Shown here: positions 40,917-46,337 of the stretch, in pieces
Layout of the letters: every line of letters begins with the position of its first letter
Position numbering within the stretch: position 1 is the stretch's first letter
Assembly (NCBI GenBank): GCA_001773725.1
Contig: MEXP01000010.1
Location: forward strand, 1-46,337
DNA length: 46,337 bases
Origin: Candidatus Amesbacteria bacterium RIFCSPLOWO2_01_FULL_49_25
GTDB lineage: Bacteria; Patescibacteriota; Microgenomatia; CAZETR01; Amesbacteraceae
Direction: 5' to 3'
Notes under the pieces: model-generated
What the model was told of the DNA's origin: nothing
The model's database searches: none
The model's input: the letters and a program-made list of their open reading frames with translations, nothing else
Translations under genes and position numbers: made by a program

Positions 40917-41354
40917 GTGCCTTACAAATCGATCGCTTTTCTGTTTCTGATCATCTCTGTTATTTTCATAAACCACCTATTAGCAGTTACTCTTGGCTTA
41001 CTGGGTCGCTGTCAGATTTCATATCTACCTGGGTCACAGGTAAAACTCCTCACTAGTTGTGTTGGGTTTACTGAGCGTTTTATTTCTCATACTCTCCAGG
41101 CGAGTGCGATAACCCTAGACAGCCATATTATTACCCCTCTCCCCAGCCTCGCACCAGAAATAGTTTCTCATGAGATGGGACACGTATTTCAATATCGAAT
41201 TTTAGGCCCCATATTTTTACCTGCCTACGCAATTGCCCAGCTAATTGCAATCGGGGAAACTAGATATCTCCACCAGACAAATGTTCATGCCCGCAATTAT
41301 TTTGAAATTTGGGCTAATTCTATTTCCCATCTTCCTCTCGAACCGACATACTAA
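40917..41354 (+). CDS. Putative membrane zinc metallopeptidase-like protein
   Basis: The 145-residue protein starts with a helix (FLFLIISVIFINHLLAVTLG) and carries SHEMGHVFQYRILGPIF, an HExxH zinc motif followed by a Q, and a later EIWANS where the Glu could be a third ligand. This layout is seen in short DUF4157/M48-like proteases of Patescibacteria. A second helix (LPAYAIAQLIAIG) follows. Activity is likely but unproved. Confidence 0.6.
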   Translation: MPYKSIAFLFLIISVIFINHLLAVTLGLLGRCQISYLPGSQVKLLTSCVGFTERFISHTLQASAITLDSHIITPLPSLAPEIVSHEMGHVFQYRILGPIFLPAYAIAQLIAIGETRYLHQTNVHARNYFEIWANSISHLPLEPTY

Positions 41355-41391
41355 TGCTTGCTCAGTGGGATGATTACTGGGAAGGGGGGAA

Positions 41392-41664
41392 TTAACTGTC
41401 TGATCCTCCACCCAGGGCATATCTTGCCAATTTTTCGACTGATTCCCTCGCGGCATCAAGTGGTTCACTAAATAAATTTCGGTGTCCGGTTATCTCGAAG
41501 GCTTTGGTCATCCTTAGTTCGGCTAATTTAGTTAGTGCTTGTCTAGCGCTTGCTGAGTTAGCAGCCAACTCACGGATTGTTTCTTCAGTTTCTTGCCTTA
41601 CTGTGACCTAGACGCCAAAATCGCCCAACGTAAACGTATCGTTTTTTGGCTGTTCTTTTCCCAT
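41392..41664 (-). pseudogene. Interrupted gene with in-frame TAG, 90 codons
   Basis: A frame from ATG 41664 to TAA 41392 is interrupted by TAG at codon 19. It reads MGKEQPKNDTFTLGDFGV, stop, VTVRQETEETIRELAANSAS, RQALTKLAELRMTKAFEITG, HRNLFSEPLDAARESVEKLA. Both halves look like one small, mainly helical protein. The promoter-like TACAAT lies 9 nt before the start. It is best called a decayed gene unless amber suppression occurs. No family recognised. Confidence 0.5.
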
Positions 41665-41774
41665 GCGAACATTATTGTACTCAGATAGTCAAGTGACTTC
41701 TCCGTTATTGTGGAATTCCTTGCTCCCCTCTGATTGACATGTTCAGGAACAGGAAAATGAGGCAGCTGCAAAAT

Positions 41775-42329
41775 TTATACCCGAAGCTCGCCACGGAACC
41801 CCCTGACGCCATAGTAAGATTCTGCACCGTTGTGATATACGAAGACATTGTCATAGCGGCGATCGGCAAAGAGGGCGCCGCCGAGTTTTCTAATATCAGC
41901 GGGTGTTATTATCCAGCTCGACGTCTTCGTATCGAAGACCCCAAGTTTTTGAAGCTGGCGATATTGTTCTTCCGTTAAAAGCTCAATTCCCATAGCATCA
42001 GCCATATCAATAGCATTATTTTTCGGTTTATGAACTTTTCTTGACTTGAGCGCTTCGCGGTCGTAACAAAGATTTCTGCGGCCGGCAGGGCTTTGGGCTG
42101 AACAATCATAAAAAATGTATTCGCCCGTCTTAGAATCATGACCCACAACATCCGGTTCACCGCCAGTTCTTTCCATTTCTGAAAGTGACCACAGTTTTTC
42201 ATTACTGCCTTCCAGCTTTGCTTGTACTTTAGCCCACTGCAGACCTTTGTGGCGATTCGTGTTTTTCTCAAAACGGGCTTTCAATGCTTTGAGTAATTCT
42301 TCACGTTTATTGCTATTAATGTTGTTCAT
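41775..42329 (-). CDS. DUF4256 protein
   Basis: The 184 residues match DUF4256 along their length: MERTGGEPDVVGHDSKTGEY, FYDCSAQSPAGRRNLCYDRE, AIDMADAMGIELLTEEQYRQ, DTKTSSWIITPADIRKLGGA and DNVFVYHNGAESYYGVRGFR. This family is widespread and uncharacterised, often annotated as a conserved cytosolic protein. A TATAAT box ends 7 nt before the ATG. Confidence 0.93.
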   Translation of the reverse strand: MNNINSNKREELLKALKARFEKNTNRHKGLQWAKVQAKLEGSNEKLWSLSEMERTGGEPDVVGHDSKTGEYIFYDCSAQSPAGRRNLCYDREALKSRKVHKPKNNAIDMADAMGIELLTEEQYRQLQKLGVFDTKTSSWIITPADIRKLGGALFADRRYDNVFVYHNGAESYYGVRGFRGELRV

Positions 42330-42336
42330 ACTATCT

Positions 42337-42342
42337 ATTATA
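42337..42342 (-). promoter_or_regulatory. -10 element TATAAT, leaderless start
   Basis: TATAAT on the minus strand ends 7 nt before ATG 42329. No ribosome-binding site is seen. Confidence 0.55.
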
Positions 42343-42421
42343 TTACCTCTTCTTTTTCTTCCTTGGCTTTGGTTCCGCCTGGTAGAAAATTGCAGAACCT
42401 ATTATGCTAGAGTTGGGTTGT

Positions 42422-42634
42422 ATGAGGTTAACCAATGATAGTTATACAATTTTAATTGGCACTAAAAACTTCACCGAACGATATTATAAAGATAAAAAAG
42501 TGTGGCTGAAGGTATCATCCCGCGGTAAAACATTCCGGATGACTGCTGAACAAGTCTTGAATCATCTTTTACCAGCACTATCTGGTATTAAACCAAACCT
42601 CACAGTAAAAGTAGTGTACAAGAAAGGAGATTAG
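42422..42634 (+). CDS. Small basic protein, unknown function
   Basis: The product of 70 residues from ATG 42422 is basic and soluble (YTILIGTKNFTERYYKDKKV, SSRGKTFRMTAEQVLNHLLP). An ATG at 42404 overlaps the -10-like TATTAT (42400-42405) and is rejected. No recognised family. The AT-rich setting and repeats nearby suggest accessory DNA. Confidence 0.5.
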   Translation: MRLTNDSYTILIGTKNFTERYYKDKKVWLKVSSRGKTFRMTAEQVLNHLLPALSGIKPNLTVKVVYKKGD

Positions 42635-42663
42635 AAGTTAAAGTCAACACACAGGATATTTGG

Positions 42664-42779
42664 CTCCCCAAACCTAGAATTAATATAACATTAGATTTCA
42701 CCTCGATCATCCAAGCGTTTCAGGATTTACGGTACATTGGAGAATTGAGATAAAGATGGGAGGAGATAAGGAAGTTGCA
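42664..42779 (+). pseudogene. Decayed copy of the 43641 microgene
   Basis: The stretch matches 43644-43759 at most positions and keeps the frame (LPKPRINITLDFTSIIQAFQ), but the CAA codon of the copy at 43641 is TAA here (42751-42753). It has no start codon in frame close by. It is a duplicated, inactivated copy. Confidence 0.65.
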
Positions 42780-42821
42780 AGTCGGTTCTTCTTTAGCTAC
42801 ACCTTAATTTTACTCTGACTG

Positions 42822-43028
42822 TTAATTATTACTGTATTCCAGAATGTCACCGGGTTGACAATCTAATGCTTTACAAATTGCCTCCAATGTTGAAAAACGG
42901 ATAGCCTTTGCCTTTCCATTTTTTAAGATTGAAAGATTAGCCATAGTTATGCCAACTTTATCAGTAAGTTCCGTAACACTCATTTTTCTTTTCGCCAACA
43001 TCACATCAATGTTAATTATTGTAGCCAT
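42822..43028 (-). CDS. Xre-type HTH regulator (YozG-like)
   Basis: The 68-residue protein is one helix-turn-helix domain, LAKRKMSVTELTDKVGITMA followed by NLSILKNGKAKAIRFSTLEA. This type is typically encoded next to DUF2975 membrane proteins, as in B. subtilis yoaS-yozG. GAGG lies 6 nt before its ATG, and it starts 8 nt after the stop of the DUF2975 gene. Autoregulation through the operator-like repeats at the shared promoter is likely. Confidence 0.85.
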   Translation of the reverse strand: MATIINIDVMLAKRKMSVTELTDKVGITMANLSILKNGKAKAIRFSTLEAICKALDCQPGDILEYSNN

Positions 43029-43036
43029 AATTGCCC

Positions 43037-43513
43037 TCAGACCGTTAAATCATTTTCTGATTTTATGTCGACAGTATTTTGAAAAAGCTTTTGAAAGACA
43101 CCGGCGGCTGTGGCAATCACACCAAATGCTAATGCCATACAAATGCCAAGCATTGTCGGACTTGCTATATCATCACCATGCACAAAGAAACGGAGGTAAA
43201 GCTCTGCTAATGCAATAAAACCGATAAGACTGAGGGAAGCAAATTTCATATTCTTGAGTGTATTAACAGTACCTTGGGAGAAGGCTTTATTAGCATCAAT
43301 GAAGTTTAATAATTTGAACGCCTGGTATAACCCAACAAAAAATGGGATTGAAGTTATATAACCATAGATAATAAACGGGTCTGTATAAATACTGATTAGA
43401 TCTAAGTTAGTAGCTCTTCCTTCAGTTTGAGGAAACCAAAGCATCCATATAAGGGCTCCGATTGCGGTAAGCAAAATAACAACTTTCAAGAATAATGTTG
43501 AACCACGTTTCAC
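43037..43513 (-). CDS. DUF2975 membrane protein (YoaS-like)
   Basis: The 158-residue protein has four helices: LFLKVVILLTAIGALIWMLW, YGYITSIPFFVGLYQAFKLL, MKFASLSLIGFIALAELYLR and TMLGICMALAFGVIATAAGV. Pattern and gene partner match DUF2975. Its role is not known; its operon is regulated by the adjacent HTH gene. The start is GTG 43513, 6 nt after an ideal promoter. Confidence 0.85.
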   Translation of the reverse strand: MKRGSTLFLKVVILLTAIGALIWMLWFPQTEGRATNLDLISIYTDPFIIYGYITSIPFFVGLYQAFKLLNFIDANKAFSQGTVNTLKNMKFASLSLIGFIALAELYLRFFVHGDDIASPTMLGICMALAFGVIATAAGVFQKLFQNTVDIKSENDLTV

Positions 43514-43519
43514 AACTGT

Positions 43520-43571
43520 ATTTTACTTCATCATTTATCGTTTGTCAATATATAGTTATCGTTTAGCGATA
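43520..43571 (-). promoter_or_regulatory. Promoter and operator-like repeats of the DUF2975-HTH operon
   Basis: On the minus strand TTGACA (43548-43543), a 17-bp spacer and TAAAAT (43525-43520) end 6 nt before GTG 43513. On the + strand TATCGTTT occurs at 43536-43543 and 43557-43564 (21 bp apart, about two helical turns), and TATCG-N5-CGATA at 43557-43571 is a perfect inverted repeat. These are plausible binding sites for the HTH protein. Confidence 0.7.
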
Positions 43572-43640
43572 GTACTAATAAGTTTTACTGACTTTATTAG
43601 GGATACTAAAATCCGAAGAAATCCATAGAAAACCTTAGAA

Positions 43641-43790
43641 ATGCTCCCCAAGCCTAGAATTAATATAACTGTAGATTTCACTCCAATCATCCAGGCGCTT
43701 CAGGATTTACGGTATATTGGAGAACTAAGACAAAGGTGGAACGAGATTAAGAAACTTCAGTCTATTCCAACTTTAAACCTAGCAGGTTAA
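43641..43790 (+). CDS. 49-residue microgene, intact copy
   Basis: The frame MLPKPRINITVDFTPIIQAL ... QDLRYIGELRQRW ... ends at TAA 43790. A decayed copy lies at 42664-42779. It is preceded by a 25-nt module that also precedes the frame at 44503. No family recognised. The last 29 bp overlap the convergent gene at 43762. Confidence 0.45.
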   Translation: MLPKPRINITVDFTPIIQALQDLRYIGELRQRWNEIKKLQSIPTLNLAG

Positions 43791-44457
43791 TTAACTTTTT
43801 ATCTTTGGGAAAAACTACCCTATTTTTCTTTCGCGAAAACTCTAACCCAGTTACCTCTAAAATCGACTCCGCAAGTTCGTAAACATCTTGCTCATATTTG
43901 TCTAAAGGGGTGGAAATCATTATTGCTTCAGGGTCAATATGTATTCCAAGTCGGGATTGTAATTTTGCAAATCCCGTAGAACTATCAAAAATCGGAAACC
44001 CTTGGTAAAACCCTAAGAGTTTACATACTTCCAGAACTCTTACTAAAAACTCATCTTCGAGCCGTAGTTTGGCAATATTAGCAGTCAAGAAATTCACTGC
44101 TTCTCTTATTACTGATTCTCTTTTTCCATAATCTAACTCATCAGTAGAAAATCTGTTGTAAAAGGCAGCCAGCTTGGACTTATTCCAATAGAAAGTTATA
44201 TTATTTTGCGATTCAACCACTTCTTTCTGATCAAAATAAGAACTATATGGAACAGATAGGACACGTAACGCGGGTATTAATGTACTTGTATTAGAAGACA
44301 TCTGCAATTTTACCTCAGAAGCTTTTAGTTCCTTTGTTTGGTCATAAATTAGAGCACCCCCTTTCCCAGATACATACTCTTTTCCATTTACAACCAGTCC
44401 TGTTAACTCAGAATTGAAAATTAATTTCTTACTACCTTGCTTTACCTCAAACTTCAT
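43762..44457 (-). CDS. Hypothetical protein, 231 residues
   Basis: The protein is soluble, with a beta-rich N-terminal part (MKFEVKQGSKKLIFNSELTG, LVVNGKEYVSGKGGALIYDQ) and a mainly helical C-terminal part (REAVNFLTANIAKLRLEDEF, YELAESILEVTGLEFSRKKN). I recognise no family. TATACT ends 6 nt before the ATG, preceded by TGA as in an extended -10. The same TCTGATATACTTT segment precedes the next gene at 45004, so these two share a promoter type. Confidence 0.55.
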   Translation of the reverse strand: MKFEVKQGSKKLIFNSELTGLVVNGKEYVSGKGGALIYDQTKELKASEVKLQMSSNTSTLIPALRVLSVPYSSYFDQKEVVESQNNITFYWNKSKLAAFYNRFSTDELDYGKRESVIREAVNFLTANIAKLRLEDEFLVRVLEVCKLLGFYQGFPIFDSSTGFAKLQSRLGIHIDPEAIMISTPLDKYEQDVYELAESILEVTGLEFSRKKNRVVFPKDKKLINLLGLKLE

Positions 44458-44463
44458 AAGTAA

Positions 44464-44469
44464 AGTATA
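44464..44469 (-). promoter_or_regulatory. Extended -10 TGATATACT, leaderless start
   Basis: TGA-TATACT on the minus strand ends 6 nt before ATG 44457. A near-identical box lies at 45012-45017. Confidence 0.55.
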
Positions 44470-44502
44470 TCAGAAGCTAAAAATCCGAAGAAATCCGTAG
44501 AA

Positions 44503-44604
44503 TTGCTCGCCGGATGGGACGATTACCGAGAGGCTGACTGGTCTGACCTTATCGACTGTCCAGACTTAGTTATAGAGCAAACCCATCAACTCTTATCACT
44601 TTAA
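44503..44604 (+). CDS. Possible 33-residue ORF
   Basis: A TTG-initiated frame reads LLAGWDDYREADWSDLIDCP then DLVIEQTHQLLSL. It resembles the start of a short frame at 41355 (MLAQWDDYWEGG). It follows the repeat module at 44477-44502. Its size makes it doubtful. Confidence 0.25.
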   Translation: MLAGWDDYREADWSDLIDCPDLVIEQTHQLLSL

Positions 44605-44614
44605 GCCAATTTAA

Positions 44615-45004
44615 TTATGCAGGCAGGCTTTTATCCAGAAATACTTTCAGGGTGTCTAAGTCTTTTTTGCTAGAGTCGTAGTGATATGAAGTTATTCCAA
44701 CTGATTGAGCACTTTTCACTGCTTCTGGGTTGTGCTCAAAATAGATAACCTCTTCCTTACTTAATCCAAAATGATTAAGCAGTGTTTCAAAATATTTCGG
44801 GTCGGTCTTTTCGGGATTGTGCTTGAGCGTAAACACCTCATAAGGCATCTTGTCCAAACCGAACTCTTTGTACTGTTCATCATTAGCTCCTGTCAAAATA
44901 ATCTTCCTGTTCGGATAGGTTTCAAGCAAGTCGTGCATTTCTGCGAAAATTCCCTGACCTTCTATAACAAATGCGTCAACTGCGTCAACCAAAATTGTTT
45001 TCAT
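44615..45004 (-). CDS. HAD-like protein
   Basis: The 129-residue protein looks like a small HAD-fold member: ILVDAVDAFVIEGQGIFAEM (motif I with Asp-x-x-Asp), NRKIILTGANDEQY (motif II Thr), HNPEKTDPKYFETLLNHFGL (Lys) and EEVIYFEHNPEAVKSAQSVG (acidic motif IV replaced by FEHN). The family includes phosphatases and phosphoglucomutase-like enzymes; this one is short and motif IV is weak, so activity is uncertain. TATACT ends 7 nt before the ATG. Confidence 0.7.
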   Translation of the reverse strand: MKTILVDAVDAFVIEGQGIFAEMHDLLETYPNRKIILTGANDEQYKEFGLDKMPYEVFTLKHNPEKTDPKYFETLLNHFGLSKEEVIYFEHNPEAVKSAQSVGITSYHYDSSKKDLDTLKVFLDKSLPA

Positions 45005-45011
45005 AGTTAAA

Positions 45012-45017
45012 AGTATA
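45012..45017 (-). promoter_or_regulatory. Extended -10 TGATATACT, leaderless start
   Basis: TGA-TATACT ends 7 nt before ATG 45004. It is the twin of the box at 44464. Confidence 0.55.
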
Positions 45018-45030
45018 TCAGAAACATAAG

Positions 45031-45585
45031 CTACCCTCTCGTTTTCCGCAACTGCTCTTTAAGTGGGTCAAAAGTGGCAAATACAATCCCTCCCTCCATT
45101 GCTTCATCCAAATTAATTTTCCCCCTAAGGTGAGCTTCCTCATGCTGGTATAACCGAGCCAAAAACCCATCAACTTTCTGTTTTTGTCTCTGCCCGTTTA
45201 CATCTGTCCACTCCATCACCATCCATTCTGGCCTTTCGGTATCTGCAGCCATAATTCCGGAACTTAAACACAATTCCCGATAAAAATTAGTTTCCTCAGA
45301 TCTCTCAATGATTTTAGGGTTTATGAAAGTCTGCAGCCGATTATCCACGAAGGTTACAAATACAGCCTTACCTTCTCCAATTTGTGGAGCGGCAAACCCT
45401 CTACCATAATCAGCTATCTTTCTATATTTGATTAAAACTCTCCCTAACTTTTCTCCCAAAACTACTCCCTCTTCCACTTTCACCTCACTTACAACCTGTC
45501 TGAGCACCAGGTCTCCCGCATACCGCACCTCAGGTAGTTTTTTTAACACTTCCACCCAAGTATCGATTCGCTTAATTATTTTCAT
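45031..45585 (-). CDS. Peptide deformylase-like protein
   Basis: The 184 residues align with peptide deformylases: motif 1 is GRGFAAPQIG, motif 2 is RELCLSSG (usually EGCLS) and motif 3 is QHEEAHLRGKI (usually HE.DHL.G). The metal ligands (Cys, two His) and catalytic Glu are present, but Gly in motif 2 is Leu and the Asp before the last His is Ala. Deformylases remove formyl from nascent peptides. This may be a divergent accessory copy. A TAAAAT box ends 9 nt before the ATG. Confidence 0.75.
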   Translation of the reverse strand: MKIIKRIDTWVEVLKKLPEVRYAGDLVLRQVVSEVKVEEGVVLGEKLGRVLIKYRKIADYGRGFAAPQIGEGKAVFVTFVDNRLQTFINPKIIERSEETNFYRELCLSSGIMAADTERPEWMVMEWTDVNGQRQKQKVDGFLARLYQHEEAHLRGKINLDEAMEGGIVFATFDPLKEQLRKTRG

Positions 45586-45638
45586 TGCAGCCCCATTTTA
45601 CCAAGAAGTTCGGAAATCGTCCTTTCCTAGTACCAGTG

Positions 45639-45910
45639 CTCCCCCGGGAGGATTCGAACCTCCAACCTCGTCCTTACAGTAACCCTCTTGTTACCAAAAG
45701 GTCTGGACTATCTCATTCCCGATTAAATCGGGATCGGGTATATAGTCTCTACACATTTCTCCTCTTTCAAAGAGTTTAGCTCGGGATAATCCTACTAAGC
45801 ATTAAGCAAAGTAGGAGTTCCCCGAATTAGCCCGATTTTCCATACCGTCTTTCGGCGGTACGCTGCCTATTTTCCGACAGGGACTCGCTCTACCATTGAG
45901 CTACAGGGGA
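45639..45910 (-). tRNA. tRNA-Asn(GTT) with group I intron
   Basis: The two exons, 45877-45910 and 45639-45676, join to a tRNA with acceptor TCCCCTG/CGGGGGA (one G-U), D-arm GCTC/GAGC, anticodon arm with loop CTGTTAA and T-arm GGAGG-TTCGAAT-CCTCC. The anticodon is GTT. U1-A72 and discriminator G match E. coli tRNA-Asn. CCA is not encoded. The intron lies between anticodon bases 35 and 36. Confidence 0.9.
45677..45876 (-). ncRNA. Group I intron in tRNA-Asn
   Basis: The 200-nt insert has the marks of a group I intron. P1 forms between exon-intron CTGT|C and GGCAG (45867-45863), with U-G at the 5' splice site. The last base is G (45677). P7 is likely GACTA (45747-45743) with TAGTC (45710-45706), in the context AGAGACTA and AGATAGTCC, and CCCGATTAAATCGGG (45718-45732) forms P8. 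It carries no open frame and is too short for one. It should self-splice with guanosine. Confidence 0.85.
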
Positions 45911-45936
45911 TTATCAATGAACTTACCAATTTTAAC

Positions 45937-46236
45937 TCATTGGGCCACTACAGCCAATCCCGACTGTACTTCTCTATGGCAATTGGCGCATAGCAAAATA
46001 CATTTACTTATCTCATCTTTAATTTTCTCCCACGATCGTGTATATCCCTTATCGCCTATTCCAAAACTTTTTTTACCGACATGGTGCAACTCCAAAGCAC
46101 GAACGCATTTGCTATAGCCACAAATTTGACATTTGCCTCCTTTGTATTCTATTGCCATTTCCTTCACTTTTCGTCTTCTTTTAGCCACTGCTTGAATCAT
46201 GTATCTACTCCTATCAGCGTAAGTTCTCTTACCCAT
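45937..46236 (-). CDS. HNH endonuclease
   Basis: The 99-residue protein has a zinc-binding HNH domain: CQICGYSKCVRALELHHVG, GYTRSWEKIKDEISKCILLC and ANCHREVQSG. The Cys pairs and the HH/H residues fit a McrA-like HNH nuclease. A basic N-terminal helix (RSRYMIQAVAKRRRKVKEM) may contact DNA. It lies on the same strand just 26 bp upstream of the intron-containing tRNA-Asn gene, raising the possibility of a free-standing homing nuclease. Confidence 0.88.
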   Translation of the reverse strand: MGKRTYADRSRYMIQAVAKRRRKVKEMAIEYKGGKCQICGYSKCVRALELHHVGKKSFGIGDKGYTRSWEKIKDEISKCILLCANCHREVQSGLAVVAQ

Positions 46237-46253
46237 GCTTTTACCCTATTTGT

Positions 46254-46282
46254 ATTTTATTCGGGAATATTGGAAGTGTCAA
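46254..46282 (-). promoter_or_regulatory. Promoter TTGACA-17-TAAAAT of the HNH gene
   Basis: On the minus strand TTGACA (46282-46277) and TAAAAT (46259-46254) are 17 bp apart. The ATG at 46236 lies 17 nt downstream, so this gene has a short leader, with no strong Shine-Dalgarno. Confidence 0.65.
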
Positions 46283-46337
46283 GTAGAAGCTGTATTCTTC
46301 CGGAGACTGATGTAGAATAGATTTATGGTGGAAAGAG

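Noticed and set aside
45428-45779. Frames containing PPGGFEPPTSSLQ and similar
   Set aside because: These are translations of the tRNA-Asn T-arm region on the opposite strand, a common annotation artefact.
1-46337. CRISPR array or cas genes
   Set aside because: No regularly spaced repeats of 24-40 bp with unique spacers and no Cas motifs were seen.

Overview
The window reads as a fragment of a Patescibacteria (Candidate Phyla Radiation) chromosome, most like the Microgenomates side of that group. This assignment is an inference from three things: many small conserved membrane proteins, GT-C-type proteins next to a DUF4012 protein, and AT-rich 'TTCTAA' repeat tracts inside G-rich genes. TGA is used as a normal stop codon (for example at 1073-1075 and at the ends of msrA and the HNH gene), which argues against the code-25 lineages Gracilibacteria and Absconditabacteria. 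From 1 to about 27.6 kb the + strand is very G-rich whichever strand is coding. After that the composition becomes balanced and then AT-rich, so the right third looks more accessory.

Region by region: (1) 1-3.6 kb holds a SpoIID-like fragment, a PH-domain membrane protein, a PP2C-like/propeller membrane protein and smpB. (2) 3.56-8.56 kb is an integrated element of about 5.0 kb. It is bounded by an 18-bp direct repeat that lies in the 3' end of the tmRNA gene, and it carries a large serine recombinase, a small winged-helix-like protein, a JAMM-like protein and several unknown genes. The intact tmRNA gene (ssrA, minus strand) follows at 8547-8899, so the element has separated smpB from ssrA. 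(3) 9-20 kb holds comF, an RsmB-type rRNA methyltransferase, a Nudix hydrolase, a SAM methyltransferase, several polytopic GT-C/GT87-like membrane proteins, a DUF4012 protein, and six tRNAs that are all Ser or Arg. (4) 20.9-30 kb holds dnaG, rpoD, a CHRD-like protein, msrA, an NAD(P)-binding protein, a membrane/spermidine-synthase fusion and a Ca2+-type P-ATPase. (5) 30-40 kb holds a GT39-like protein, small membrane and secreted proteins, a Crp/Fnr regulator, a three-repeat surface protein, a response regulator and sensor kinase, a permease, a PPOX-fold flavoprotein and a degenerate M23-like protein. (6) 40-46.3 kb holds small accessory genes (DUF2000, HExxH protein, DUF4256, DUF2975 with its HTH regulator, HAD-like, deformylase-like), decayed and duplicated microgenes, a tRNA-Asn interrupted by a 200-nt group I intron, and an HNH nuclease gene just upstream of it.

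The most notable observations are: (a) the ssrA-targeting element, whose recombinase gene runs through the attachment site and so would have a different C-terminus when integrated or excised; (b) the group I intron splitting the anticodon of tRNA-Asn, with a convincing P1 and P7; (c) a repeated arrangement in which a -10 hexamer sits 6-8 nt before the start codon of at least fourteen genes, implying widespread leaderless transcription; and (d) repeat modules inserted in frame inside housekeeping genes. All calls come from reading the sequence; no database search was run.
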